DNA of 64,000 nt, taken from Lentisphaera araneosa HTCC2155 (GTDB lineage Bacteria > Verrucomicrobiota > Lentisphaeria > Lentisphaerales > Lentisphaeraceae). The stretch spans positions 186,001 to 250,000 of the forward strand of contig NZ_ABCK01000001.1 in NCBI RefSeq assembly GCF_000170755.1, given 5' to 3'. Under the pieces are notes generated by a model that saw nothing but the letters and a program-made list of their open reading frames with translations, was not told where the DNA came from and did no database searches. Below, piece by piece: positions 27,878 through 37,648 of the stretch (the first letter of the stretch is position 1; each line of letters opens with the position of its first letter). The translations under genes were made by a program, and so were the position numbers.

Positions 27878-28030
27878 ATAGACCTACAGGCTTATTATAA
27901 AGTTAATTCATCGTTTAGATGACCATGCAAATAATTTATTTGAACCTTTTTTTTTTAAATGATCAAACAGAATCAAAAGTCGCTAAACAATTCTGTTTGT
28001 CTTTAATAAGCTTAAAATAAGGATTAGTAC

Positions 28031-28741
28031 ATGACTAAAAAAATACATAATAGCTTTACACTTATTGAACTGCTAGTGGTTATTGCCATTATCGGAATAT
28101 TAGCAAGCCTGCTACTCCCCTCTTTAAGTAAAGCCAGAAAAACGTCTCTCTCTGCAGTTTGTAACAAGCAGATGAGACAAATTATCATCGCTGAACACAT
28201 GTACACCTCAGATAACAATGGTGAGTTCGTCTATGTCAGGGATGACAGCGGAACAGGCGTGTGGGATATGTATTTAGCCCAAAATTATATGAATGCCCCC
28301 ATAAGTGATGCTGTACGCAAACCTGTAAATATCAATATTACTGAAACAAGTCACCCTGCTATTTATAATGCTATGAAAAAAATCATTCTCTGCCCCAATG
28401 ACACAAAATGGAAAAGCAGTATTGCCGGAACTTTGCGCAGGACCTACGCGAAAAGTATGAGAACTTCTGGTGTTAATACCATTTACGACAATTTAAATAT
28501 TACAAGTATTGAGAGACCCTCAGAAATATTTCAGTTTATTGAACAACAATACAGCACTAATATCTTAGCAAAAGTTAGTCATGCCGGCTATCTCGATGCT
28601 GCACGCTGGCAACTCATGGCAAACGCTCTCCCCAAACTCACTTTTCACAAAAGTTCTCACTATAACTACGCCTTTGTCGACGGGTCAGTACGACTCAAGG
28701 AAGCTTTCACCGCCGCCGCCGGTGATCACTGGCGCCCCTAA
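28031..28741 (+). CDS. Prepilin-like (pseudopilin) surface protein
   Basis: A 236-residue protein with [20 protein letters not shown] at residues 9-28, the prepilin peptidase motif and hydrophobic helix. Its C-terminus HKSSHYNYAFVDGSVRL is a variant of the H-X9-DG signature of this family. An AAGGAT site lies 8 bases before the ATG. It stands between two carbohydrate-esterase genes on the same strand, so it may be co-expressed with the polysaccharide machinery. It is more distant in sequence from the other four prepilin-like genes in the window than they are from their own pairs. Confidence 0.9.
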   Translation: MTKKIHNSFTLIELLVVIAIIGILASLLLPSLSKARKTSLSAVCNKQMRQIIIAEHMYTSDNNGEFVYVRDDSGTGVWDMYLAQNYMNAPISDAVRKPVNINITETSHPAIYNAMKKIILCPNDTKWKSSIAGTLRRTYAKSMRTSGVNTIYDNLNITSIERPSEIFQFIEQQYSTNILAKVSHAGYLDAARWQLMANALPKLTFHKSSHYNYAFVDGSVRLKEAFTAAAGDHWRP

Positions 28742-28754
28742 CTTTAGCTTTATT

Positions 28755-29034
28755 ATGAAATTCACTCACATTGCTCTAGTCAGTGCTATTTCTTTGTCAG
28801 TACTTAGTGCTTAAGAGAAGCGTACACCACTGAGTTCGATAAATTAGTTAGCCAAGATCTGGGCCCCCTATATTCGAGAGCTCAAATCACTCATAACGAT
28901 AATATCTACACACTAAAATCGAGGAACTAGCAAAGGAAAAACTGTTCTTAGAGTACTCATCCAACCCGAGGGTGGCAACAATACCGAAGGGACTCTACGA
29001 CTCACAAAAATTAATAAAAAAATTACTATTTAAA
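28755..29034 (+). pseudogene. Decayed small secreted-protein gene
   Basis: ATG 28755 starts a good signal peptide (MKFTHIALVSAISLSVLSA) and then meets TAA at 28812. In the next frame the sequence continues EAYTTEFDKLVSQDLGPLYS, then RAQITHNDNIYTLKSRN and a stop. A further frame gives LRVLIQPEGGNNTEGTLRLT and KINKKITI before TAA at about 29032-29034. The pieces read like one secreted protein of about 90 residues broken by two indels. I do not recognise the family. The last part overlaps the spurious 5' extension of the next gene. Confidence 0.55.
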
Positions 29035-29046
29035 GGAAGTATGTTA

Positions 29047-30798
29047 ATGAATTTATTTAAAAAGCTTACGCTATTCATCCTCTGTACATCAGCATTTTCA
29101 TTAAGTGCAGAAATTACTGTTTCCAAAATATTTTCCAGTGACATGATGCTGCAAAGAGATAAGGCCGTCACAGTTTGGGGTACTGCCGATAGTGGTGAAA
29201 AAATCAGTGTGAAAATTGCTGGTCAAAAACATGAGACTCAGGTAAGTTCTGGCAAGTGGAGTCTAAAACTCGAACCACTCAAAGTTAGCGGGCCGCACAA
29301 AATGCTTATTGAGGGTAGCAATAAAATCGAATTCGATAATATCCTAGTGGGAGATATATGGCTCTGCGGTGGTCAATCGAATATGGATTATGATATCCGT
29401 TCCTACGTAAACTGGGGAAGAAAACCCCATAAGGAGTACACTTCCATCGTTAATAACTTTGCCTCATACGATCAAATTCGTCTAGCAAAAATGAACAAAA
29501 TTTCGACTCTTCCCAATCAATACGACGTCCCCTTTGTCGAAGATAAAACCTTCAAAGGAAAGTGGATGAAAGCGAGTGATAATAAGGAGCTTATCTTAGG
29601 TAGTTCTGCCGTGGGCTTCGTCTTTGCAAAAAAACTTCAGGCAGATCTAAAAATCCCTATTGGTCTCATCGATGCTAATAAAGGGGGAAGCTTTATCAAA
29701 TTTTGGGAACCACCCCACGCCCTGAAAGCTCGTGGTGAATCACGTCCTGCACGCAACATGTTTAATTCTATGCTTGGCTCATATGCCCATGGCTTCCCAA
29801 TAAAAGGCTTTATTTGGTACCAAGGCGAGAGTGATGCCATCAACCTTCAAAAAGCTCAAGAATATGAAAAAACTTTTAAAACCATGATAGAAGGCTGGCG
29901 ACATGAATTTAAAGACCCAGAAATGCCTTTCCTCTTTGTTCAACTCGCTAGTTTTGAACGAAACCCTTATATGCATGGGATCACTTACCCCGTTTTGCGA
30001 GATGCGCAAACGGCTGCACTTGAACTCGATAATACGGGCATGGCCGTGGCCATTGATTTAGGGATGATTCACGATATTCACCCTCCGCAAAAAATTGAAG
30101 TCAGTGAACGACTTTTTCTCGCCGCTAAAAAAGTCGCCTATAATAAAGACATCGAATTCAGTGGTCCCCTTTACAAGAGCCATGAAATCAAAGGCAATAA
30201 ATTCAACGTCAGTTTTGCGCACAGCGCAAAAGGCCTCAAAGCCAAAAGCATTGAACTCAACGGCACTCAACTGAGTGCGGATAAAGTCCAAGGTTTTGAA
30301 CTCGCAGGGCAAAACCAAGTTTTTCACCCTGCAGAAGCTAAAATCAAGGGAGATAAGGTAGAAGTCACTTGTGCTCAAGTCAAAAAGCCCATTGCTCTTC
30401 GTTATGCCTACAAGGGCTTTCCCTATGCCAATCTTTATAACTCAGTAGATTTGCCCTGCTCCCCCTTCCGTACCGATTCCTTTGAAATCAAATTCAATCC
30501 GAATGATGCCAAAGTCTATGCTCGCAACCTCTTTCTCTCACCCAAGCTACGCAAAATAAAAATGACTTTGGCACAAAAACGTCAGCTTGTGATAATCCAC
30601 GATAAACACCTCAATCCAGAAATGGAGAAAAAACGGCAATTGCTTTGGAAAACTCGAATAAATGCCATGAAAAAATATGGTTCTAGTTCGCAAGAAATGA
30701 TAAAAGCTATTGCCAATTATGATAATTTTTTAAACCCTTTGATAAAAGCTATTGATTCTGAAGTCGTGAATCAGGGCATTTTCAAAGATCAAATATAA
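29047..30798 (+). CDS. Sialate O-acetylesterase-type esterase
   Basis: From ATG 29047 (AGGA 9 bases upstream) this gives 583 residues with a signal peptide ending near SLSA. An N-terminal beta domain (SSDMMLQRDKAVTVWGTADS, typical of the family) is followed by GDIWLCGGQSNMDYDI, where the Ser of GQSN is the nucleophile, and IWYQGESDAI, a conserved SASA/DUF303 block. The DIGMIHDIHPPQK region supplies the Asp-x-x-His pair. The last 90 residues form an extra charged helical tail. The enzyme should remove acetyl groups from sialic acid or from polysaccharide. It lies 12 bases upstream of a paralogue, so they form an operon. An ATG at 29041 is an alternative start. Confidence 0.9.
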   Translation: MNLFKKLTLFILCTSAFSLSAEITVSKIFSSDMMLQRDKAVTVWGTADSGEKISVKIAGQKHETQVSSGKWSLKLEPLKVSGPHKMLIEGSNKIEFDNILVGDIWLCGGQSNMDYDIRSYVNWGRKPHKEYTSIVNNFASYDQIRLAKMNKISTLPNQYDVPFVEDKTFKGKWMKASDNKELILGSSAVGFVFAKKLQADLKIPIGLIDANKGGSFIKFWEPPHALKARGESRPARNMFNSMLGSYAHGFPIKGFIWYQGESDAINLQKAQEYEKTFKTMIEGWRHEFKDPEMPFLFVQLASFERNPYMHGITYPVLRDAQTAALELDNTGMAVAIDLGMIHDIHPPQKIEVSERLFLAAKKVAYNKDIEFSGPLYKSHEIKGNKFNVSFAHSAKGLKAKSIELNGTQLSADKVQGFELAGQNQVFHPAEAKIKGDKVEVTCAQVKKPIALRYAYKGFPYANLYNSVDLPCSPFRTDSFEIKFNPNDAKVYARNLFLSPKLRKIKMTLAQKRQLVIIHDKHLNPEMEKKRQLLWKTRINAMKKYGSSSQEMIKAIANYDNFLNPLIKAIDSEVVNQGIFKDQI

Positions 30799-30810
30799 AG
30801 AGGTCCAATT

Positions 30811-32427
30811 ATGTTAAAAATATCTTTAGTTATAACAATTTTATTGTCCTATTCCAACTTGATGGCAGACCTCAAAGTTCACCAGCTCTTTAGTAAAGGA
30901 GCCGTTCTGCAGAGAAACCAAGAAGTACCTGTGTGGGGCTGGGCCAAGCCAGGAGACCAGATTACGATTTCTTTTGCTAGTCAGAAAGAAAGTACGCAAA
31001 CAGATTCCGAAGGTAAATGGATGATCAAACTCAAGCCCATGCCCGCTTCTAGTGAAAGTCGTTCTATAATAATAAGCGATGGTAATAAGACTCTTAATAT
31101 CGACGATGTTTTAGTAGGTGAAGTTTGGCTTTGCTCTGGTCAATCCAATATGGATTTTGGCCTTGGTGGTGTTTGCCGTAAGACCAGGAACCCAAAATAT
31201 CAGCCCATTGCCGATTTCATGAATGAAGAGATCAAAGATATTAATGATACACTCTTTCGTCAAATGACTGTTCGCCGCGAGCTCTCACCACTTAGTGAAA
31301 AAGAGAATGTCGCTGGTGCTTGGTACCCGGCTAATCAACGTTTTGTCAAAGGTTTCACTGCGGTAGGTTTTAATTTTGGTCGCGAACTTCGCAAAGAACT
31401 CAAAATCCCCGTAGGACTCATCAAATGTGCTTGGGGCGGGACTCGGGTTGAGGCTTGGTTGCCAACAGCGCAATACCAAAGTGATGATGAGCTTAAACAA
31501 TATTATGATGCGGAGATCGCAAAGCTCAAGGACACCCTTTCCTCTTGGGACAAAGATAAAGTAGCGGCTGAAAACAAAGCCAAAATTGAAGCTCATAAAA
31601 TAGCTGGAGAGAAAGCTAAAGTGGCAGGTAAAAAACGTCCGCATTATCCGCGACTACAGAAGAACCCAGACGAGAACAACACTCTTCCTTCTACACTATA
31701 TTATGCGATGATTGCCCCACTCGTTCCCTACGCCATGAAAGGAGCGATTTGGTATCAGGGCGAAGCCAATGCGAGTTTTGCTACAGATCAGTACGAAAAA
31801 CGTTTTAGTAAAATGATTGAGGGTTGGCGTCAGGCTTGGGATTTGCCTCTAGATTTTTATTGGTGCCAATTAGCTCAGTTTAAAAAAACACTCAAAGAAC
31901 CCGCTCCAGCAAGCACATGGGTTCAGATTCAGCACCAACAAAGTCTATGTATGAAACTTCCAAATTCTGGCATGGCGGTACTCAATGATATTGGCGACGC
32001 AGCCGATATTCACCCCATTAATAAAATTGATGCGGGTAAAAGACTCGCTCTTTGGGCACTCAATAAATCCTATAAGAAAAAAGATGTCGTTCATAGCGGT
32101 CCGACTTATAAATCTCACGAAATCAAAGCGAATAAATTCATCATTACTTTCGATAATACGGGTTCCGGTTTAATGACTGCAAAGAAAGTTCTACACCTGC
32201 CAGTTGAACAAAGTGATGAAGCTCCTGAGATGTTTCAGATTTGTGGATCAGATGGCGTTTGGCAATGGGCTGAGACAAAAATCATCTCTTCCAATCAAGT
32301 TGAAGTGAGTCACCCTAAAATTTCTCAGCCCCTTGAAGTTCGTTATGCTTGGGGATCCAATCCAGAAGGCGCCAACCTTTATAACAAAGAAGGCCTTTCC
32401 ACAGGGCTATTCAAAACAGATAAGTAG
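30811..32427 (+). CDS. Sialate O-acetylesterase-type esterase
   Basis: A 538-residue paralogue of the preceding gene. A signal peptide is followed by LFSKGAVLQRNQEVPVWGWA, the active-site GEVWLCSGQSNMDFGLG, then GLIKCAWGGTRVEAW, IWYQGEANASF and NDIGDAADIHPINK, with the Asp-x-x-His in the last block. A charged insert near residues 230-285 (AENKAKIEAHKIAGEKAKVA) is not present in its neighbour. AGAGG precedes the ATG. Together the two enzymes suggest that the target glycan carries acetyl groups at more than one position. Confidence 0.9.
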   Translation: MLKISLVITILLSYSNLMADLKVHQLFSKGAVLQRNQEVPVWGWAKPGDQITISFASQKESTQTDSEGKWMIKLKPMPASSESRSIIISDGNKTLNIDDVLVGEVWLCSGQSNMDFGLGGVCRKTRNPKYQPIADFMNEEIKDINDTLFRQMTVRRELSPLSEKENVAGAWYPANQRFVKGFTAVGFNFGRELRKELKIPVGLIKCAWGGTRVEAWLPTAQYQSDDELKQYYDAEIAKLKDTLSSWDKDKVAAENKAKIEAHKIAGEKAKVAGKKRPHYPRLQKNPDENNTLPSTLYYAMIAPLVPYAMKGAIWYQGEANASFATDQYEKRFSKMIEGWRQAWDLPLDFYWCQLAQFKKTLKEPAPASTWVQIQHQQSLCMKLPNSGMAVLNDIGDAADIHPINKIDAGKRLALWALNKSYKKKDVVHSGPTYKSHEIKANKFIITFDNTGSGLMTAKKVLHLPVEQSDEAPEMFQICGSDGVWQWAETKIISSNQVEVSHPKISQPLEVRYAWGSNPEGANLYNKEGLSTGLFKTDK

Positions 32428-32443
32428 GAACTACAAATTTTTA

Positions 32444-32584
32444 GTATGCCCGCGGGGGCTCCCCGCCCGCCGGAGGCATTTATATATGGGGCTGGCCCCG
32501 AGATAAAATATTAAATAGGAAAAATAAATTTAACTGCCAGTTGAGGGTGGCAACCCTCACAGGGTTCGGGGCTGGCCCCGAGAT
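32444..32584. repeat. GC-rich hairpin repeats downstream of the acetylesterase operon
   Basis: GGGGCTGGCCCCGAGAT occurs at 32488-32504 and 32568-32584. GAGGGTGGCAACCCTC at 32543-32558 forms a hairpin. The GCCCGCGGGGGCTCCCCGCC stretch at the start is the complement of one near 58211-58231. No gene lies in 32428-32644. Confidence 0.65.
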
Positions 32585-32644
32585 CTTAGCTCAATTATCA
32601 GTATGTTAACCCCACTCAATCTAAAATTTAGCAAAGGAACTCAT

Positions 32645-33368
32645 ATGAAACATAATCCAATCAAACTTTTACTTAGCCTAATGCTGACTTGTTCAGCGCT
32701 TTTTGCTGTAGAACCTGGTAGTGCTGAAGAAAAAGCCAAAGGAAAAAAGTGGATCCCCACTCCCATTGAAGGAAAACCAAATGCCTTAATCATTGGTGAT
32801 TCTATTTCCATTGGTTACACCCTACAAGTTCGTGAATTACTCGAAAGTAAAGTCAATGTTTATCACCCAATATTAGCAGGTACTGACCAACCCTGGAATT
32901 GCGGCCATACAAGTAGTATAAATGGAGGCCTTGAGCGTATGCTCAAAGGACCAAAGTGGGATGTGATTCATTTCAATACTGGACTCCATGATCTCAAACG
33001 AATCAACCGTAAAAAGGGTGCCCGTTCAGATGATCCCAGTGGTCATTTCACTTGAAAAATATCGTGAGGGTCTCGAGAAGATTGTCATACGTTTAAAAGC
33101 TACTGGCGCCAAAGTCATTTTCGCCACAACAACTCCCTATCCCGATGGAGTTTATCCCTGCCGCATCCCCGAAGACGCCGTAAAATATAATCAGGTAGCC
33201 ATCGAAGTTATGAAAAAGCACGACGTGGCTATCAACGACCTCTACACTGCTTGCCTCCCGAACTTAAAAGAATGGCAACAAAATAAAAATGTGCACTTCA
33301 ATGAAGTTGGAAAACAAAAATTAGCCGAGCTCGTAGCGGAAAGTATAAAAACAGAAATAATGCACTAG
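32645..33368 (+). pseudogene. SGNH/GDSL-type esterase, frameshifted
   Basis: The first frame (from ATG 32645, AAAGGA site) has a signal peptide, LIIGDSISIGYTLQVRELLE with the nucleophile Ser, and WDVIHFNTGLHDLKR, then stops at 33055 after DDPSGHFT. The second frame, open from 32988, continues VVISLEKYREGLEKIVIRLK and reaches NVHFNEVGKQKLAELVAESI with the catalytic His. Alignment with the intact paralogue at 26735 (SPRVSIEQYKQDL) puts a one-base change at about 33035-33050. The protein would otherwise be about 240 residues, without the helical tail of the paralogue. It follows the acetylesterase pair on the same strand. Confidence 0.85.
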
Positions 33369-33404
33369 AGCCCTTTTTCACTGAAGACTCATCAAATAAA
33401 TTTT

Positions 33405-33493
33405 AATCATAAATGTAGATCAGTAATACCAAATCAAGTCTTTTTAAGGCTGTATTTGATAAGACCCGCACATATTGATCTACATTTATGATT
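33405..33493. repeat. 18-bp perfect inverted repeat, possible MITE or terminator
   Basis: AATCATAAATGTAGATCA at 33405-33422 is the exact complement of 33476-33493, with 53 bases between and a T-run directly after the right arm. It could be a strong terminator for the plus-strand esterase genes or a small transposon relic. The rest of 33494-33703 holds only a 22-codon frame (33634-33702), which I cannot support as a gene. Confidence 0.7.
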
Positions 33494-33703
33494 TTTTGAA
33501 TTGATTTCATTCCCTTCTGAAGCAACGATTCGCCAGAGTGTTGCAATGACTTAATAAGCGTATTGAGAATACACTACAGGATAGATCTGTATAGTATAAT
33601 GAGCTTAGCAAGTTAAACTTAAAAAAACTCATTATGAACCACTATTTAGCAAATGACCCCAATCTCACACGGGGGAAAATTAAGAGAACAAAAAATCATT
33701 AGA

Positions 33704-34705
33704 TTATTGAATACTTACTCTCAGTAAGGCTTTACGAAGAAGTTGTAAAGAAGAAGTTAAACCACTGTGGGAACGGGTCAGTTCCCCGTCCTCCCCTGCG
33801 ACGTCGCTATGTCCGAGGAACTCCAAAAGTGAGTACTCATTTCTGTATTCTGTATGTAAATCAATATAGGAAGAATAGATCACCGATGGCTGACCAATAC
33901 CTTTTGGACTTTTTGCCATAAAGTTTTGACTATCTTCCCTGTATAATTCATTTTCATCGTTTAATTGATTCAGTTCTAAGCAAACTCTAAAATTTGAAAG
34001 CCCTTCTTTTATTGTCGTGTCCAATGAAAAAGATCCATAAATAGAGGCAGACGAAAGTGCCATGACCTCATTGTCTTGCGACGCAATTTTTTGTTCTTTA
34101 ATCATCTCACGCCATTTGTACCACCAAACGGGGAGTAAAAGCCGGCGCGACAAATTAAAGCCCTGAAAGTTAAACTTTTCCTGATACGCGAGTTGGGGGC
34201 TTAAATAAAGTGTTTCTATCAAACGCCCACGATCATCTTCCACCCAAATCGAAATAGCTAGGTCATCGTAATTTAAATCATCCCAAAATTCAATCTCCAA
34301 ATACGCATCTACGTTTTCGTCTGATCGCTTGACTTTTATTCCCTCACTCAGGTTTTGATATGTTGTTTTGGGATGAGCTCGAAATATTTCTGTCTTGTGG
34401 CTTTCCTCATAAGAATAAGACATCATTTTTTGAATAAGGCCGAGATTCATCCAAGAGATAGATAAGAGGAGAGTGAAAAGTCCACAAGCCCATGCAATAG
34501 CTTTCAGCTTCTTGATTTTCCAATACGTCAAAAAACGCGATTTTTGCTGAATGACATGAACAATTGCAACAAGACCAAAAAGGACTCCAAAAACAATATG
34601 TAATCGCGCATTTAAAGACGAAAAGGGCTGAAAAAAAGCCACTCCCCCTGTAATTAAGATTAGGAGACTAGTCAAAGTCATAAAAATGATGACGAAGCTT
34701 TTCAT
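33704..34705 (-). CDS. Membrane protein of unknown function
   Basis: A 333-residue protein with three predicted membrane helices in the first 90 residues (IIFMTLTSLLILITGGVAFF, ARLHIVFGVLFGLVAIVHVI and LKAIAWACGLFTLLLSISWM). A histidine in the second helix, INARLHIVFG-like, recalls DUF4405-type membrane anchors. The rest (about 100-333) is a soluble domain with many aromatic residues and no motif I recognise. Its start lies 3 bases after the stop of the double FAD oxidoreductase, so the two are almost certainly co-transcribed. It may anchor or pass electrons to or from that enzyme; this is context only. Confidence 0.7.
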   Translation of the reverse strand: MKSFVIIFMTLTSLLILITGGVAFFQPFSSLNARLHIVFGVLFGLVAIVHVIQQKSRFLTYWKIKKLKAIAWACGLFTLLLSISWMNLGLIQKMMSYSYEESHKTEIFRAHPKTTYQNLSEGIKVKRSDENVDAYLEIEFWDDLNYDDLAISIWVEDDRGRLIETLYLSPQLAYQEKFNFQGFNLSRRLLLPVWWYKWREMIKEQKIASQDNEVMALSSASIYGSFSLDTTIKEGLSNFRVCLELNQLNDENELYREDSQNFMAKSPKGIGQPSVIYSSYIDLHTEYRNEYSLLEFLGHSDVAGEDGELTRSHSGLTSSLQLLRKALLRVSIQ

Positions 34706-34708
34706 CTT

Positions 34709-37648
34709 TTATTGATTCCCGTACAGCACCTTGCGGGCATGAGTGGCATATACACCCCTTAAATCATTGGCATAAATCTTGAGTATTTTTTCTCCTAGGC
34801 CCTCATAATCTCCAGTTTTGTACAAAGCCCTAGCCAAAATTAATTCACGTAGTGATCCACGACGCTCCATTACATCATTTTTATCAGAGGGGGTCTTGGC
34901 GATAGCATCCTCATAATTCATAACTTGATGACCCATAATTTTGTCCTTCTTCAAAAAATCATAGAGCACTTTTTTCACCTCTTCACCCCCAAGTTTTTCG
35001 AAGGCAATCGCACAGGAACGCACGTGTGAAAAAGCGGAAGAATTATCCAGTAAAAGAAATTTACTGATGATGAGTTTTGTGGCTTCCTGAGCATTACATT
35101 CTGCCAAGGCTATAATTTTAGAATCTAGGTCTGAATAACCTGAACCATGGTTGCCCATACCTTGCATTGACCAACCGTGCTCCCAAACTTGAGTTTTTAT
35201 ATTCTCTAATAAAATCCCTTTCCCTGAGTCATCCCCAAAATATGCTAGAATATGAGCAGCAGGTACAGCCAAATCTGGCTTATTGATTGCTTTCTGCAAT
35301 TTATCTATCGCCAATTGACGATTTGCGGCGAGAATGAAACATACTGACTCATAAGATTTTGCGAGATCCGCAATCGCTTTATCAAGTTTAGCTTCATCAG
35401 TCATTTTTGTATCAGTTTCATATATCCCCTTTATATCAAGGATACCTTTTTTAATCAGTTTTCGTTGCAGGCTTTGGATATTTACATCACGTACATTGAC
35501 ACCATCTCGAAGTGCTATCACGGCAGCTAAACCAGCTGCATAGCCATTATTTTGAATATCTGGTTGCATCCGTATTATTGGAGATGAATCTCGGTCGGCA
35601 CTGAAACCAATCCCTGCAACTAAAACGTTCTCTACACCTTTCGGTAAAAGCATACGATAAGGAATGTAAGTTCCATAAACCTTTTTCCTGTTGGGAAACC
35701 AAAATCTAAAGAGCAAATGATTGGAGTAACCATGTGAATCCCAGTTACTTTTAGAATAGCCTATTGCATCATAGTACATTTTACCGCAGGCAATATCCAC
35801 TGGCGTAATTTCGTAATCACCAACAATATGACGTCTCTCACGGCTATCTATATGTTGAGCCACATCCCAGTAATCTTTAAACTTTAGACGAGATAAAACA
35901 TAGGCACGACGACGGTCTAGCATGTCTAAATCATCGACAAAAGTCCAATCAGAGTTTTCATAATCTACACCCGGAGACAAAGGAGAGAGTCCCGTCCCTT
36001 GATAACCGAATTCATTCCCATTAATAAATTTGTAATCGGCTCCCGCTAAAATAGCTAAATCGGCATTGCCCGTTGCATCTATGAGATTTTTGCACAGCAC
36101 CACACCACGTCCTTGAGGTGTCATGACAATGACACCTTTAACAAACTTTCCTTCGACAAGTACACCAGCTCCAATTGAGTGAGTCCATAAAGTCCCGCCT
36201 GCTTCTACAAATTCTTTAAACAGCCAATGTGATTTTTTCTGCACATCCCAACTGCGACTATCCCTATTAACTGCGTCATCGACTTCTTTAGTAAAACCAA
36301 CTCGGTTACCATACCAATACTTACCTATGAGGCCCATAGTTCCCACCCCTCCGAGACTATGATTAGCCTCCACCATCAAGACTTTTGCCCCCTCACGAGC
36401 TGCTGCAATACCTGCAGGAGCACCTCCCGTACCACCGCCGACGACCACTGTATCAAATTCGCCTAATACGGCTAGAGTCCCCCCGTCTGTTTGTATAAAC
36501 TCGGAAGTGCTTTTTAGATTGCCACGGGGTCCATTTAACAATTCTTTTATTTCGCCGAGTTTTTCACTTTCTTGACTTACATTAGCTAATTTCACAGCTT
36601 GTCGATCGGCTCTGTTTGCGAGACTTGCCAAAACTTCCTTACTTATAAATTCTGCTAATCTGACCTTCGTATGCGGACGCATTAAAGATTTTGCTAAAGC
36701 CTGATCAAGGTTAGCGGCTGGTCCTGCCACAAAGATATAAGGCTGTGATTTTGAGAAGAAGCTCTCTCGGTGGAATTTTTCAATACTGGAAACTTGTTCA
36801 GTCGTCAGCTTCTTTTGAGGTAAGCCAATCATTAACTCAGATGAGAATTCTTGATCTTCCTGATATGACTTTAAGCGAAGTTGGTGATCTAAATTTATGA
36901 GCTCGGCAAAACTTTCTTCCTTTAAAGTATAAGATGCGCCATACTCATAAACTGCCATAAAAGAAGTTTTTGCTTTCGTATTTTTTTTACTGCGGCTCAA
37001 GACTTTTATTTCCCAGTCTAGTTTTTTTGCTTCAGGCCTAGCTTTTCCACCCATAATAAGGCGTTTAAAATCAACACTCTGATTATTCAATGGACTAAAA
37101 TTAAGTTTAGCTAATTTTGCGAACCACGCATAATGGCTTGCATCAACAATAACTTTTGCTTTTATAGCTTGTCGCCCAGAGCGATTACCAACAAGTGCAC
37201 CTGCACTGTAACCTTTTTCATCTACTAATAAATCAGTTGCATAAGTCTCGTATAAAAAATCGACTTTGGCCGCAATTAATTTCTTATCAAAGACACTCTT
37301 GATATGGTTAGGACTCACAGTGAGTATTGAGTTTTGTCTGACTTTATCATTTTTTGAAATTTTAAATAAATCATTGATCAAAGCTTGATCAATAATTTCC
37401 TCAGGTTTTAAATAAATCTTCCCACTTCCAGTAAGGTCACTCCCCATGTAGGAACGGTTCTCTACAATAAATACAGACTTACCCTGTTCTGCTAATTCTA
37501 ATGCGAGGGCTACACCACAAGTGCTACCCCCAATAATCAATACATCAACTTCTTTCAAAAGCGGGATTTTTCGCGGTGACTCAGTCAGAAAGTCAAGAGC
37601 ACAAACTTGCAACGAAATAGTGAATAAGAGGACTAAAAATTTCTTCAT
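34709..37648 (-). CDS. Secreted double FAD-dependent oxidoreductase
   Basis: From ATG 37648 (AGGA 8 bases upstream) this gives 979 residues; a longer in-frame extension to 37744 would bury a clear signal peptide (MKKFLVLLFTISLQVCA). Two dinucleotide-binding folds are visible: VDVLIIGGSTCGVALALELA near residue 30, and FDTVVVGGGTGGAPAGIAAA near residue 400, the latter followed by the GGVGTMGLIGKYWYGNRVGF block of the FAD_oxidored (PF12831) family. The first fold lacks a clear partner for that block and may be degenerate. The C-terminal 200 residues are helical, HEAT-like. Such proteins are common in Lentisphaera and planctomycetes, with unknown substrate. Confidence 0.85.
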   Translation of the reverse strand: MKKFLVLLFTISLQVCALDFLTESPRKIPLLKEVDVLIIGGSTCGVALALELAEQGKSVFIVENRSYMGSDLTGSGKIYLKPEEIIDQALINDLFKISKNDKVRQNSILTVSPNHIKSVFDKKLIAAKVDFLYETYATDLLVDEKGYSAGALVGNRSGRQAIKAKVIVDASHYAWFAKLAKLNFSPLNNQSVDFKRLIMGGKARPEAKKLDWEIKVLSRSKKNTKAKTSFMAVYEYGASYTLKEESFAELINLDHQLRLKSYQEDQEFSSELMIGLPQKKLTTEQVSSIEKFHRESFFSKSQPYIFVAGPAANLDQALAKSLMRPHTKVRLAEFISKEVLASLANRADRQAVKLANVSQESEKLGEIKELLNGPRGNLKSTSEFIQTDGGTLAVLGEFDTVVVGGGTGGAPAGIAAAREGAKVLMVEANHSLGGVGTMGLIGKYWYGNRVGFTKEVDDAVNRDSRSWDVQKKSHWLFKEFVEAGGTLWTHSIGAGVLVEGKFVKGVIVMTPQGRGVVLCKNLIDATGNADLAILAGADYKFINGNEFGYQGTGLSPLSPGVDYENSDWTFVDDLDMLDRRRAYVLSRLKFKDYWDVAQHIDSRERRHIVGDYEITPVDIACGKMYYDAIGYSKSNWDSHGYSNHLLFRFWFPNRKKVYGTYIPYRMLLPKGVENVLVAGIGFSADRDSSPIIRMQPDIQNNGYAAGLAAVIALRDGVNVRDVNIQSLQRKLIKKGILDIKGIYETDTKMTDEAKLDKAIADLAKSYESVCFILAANRQLAIDKLQKAINKPDLAVPAAHILAYFGDDSGKGILLENIKTQVWEHGWSMQGMGNHGSGYSDLDSKIIALAECNAQEATKLIISKFLLLDNSSAFSHVRSCAIAFEKLGGEEVKKVLYDFLKKDKIMGHQVMNYEDAIAKTPSDKNDVMERRGSLRELILARALYKTGDYEGLGEKILKIYANDLRGVYATHARKVLYGNQ

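Noticed and set aside
33634-33702. 22-codon frame MNHYLANDPNLTRGKIKRTK
   Set aside because: Too short, no ribosome site, no recognised family; possibly a gene fragment but not supportable.
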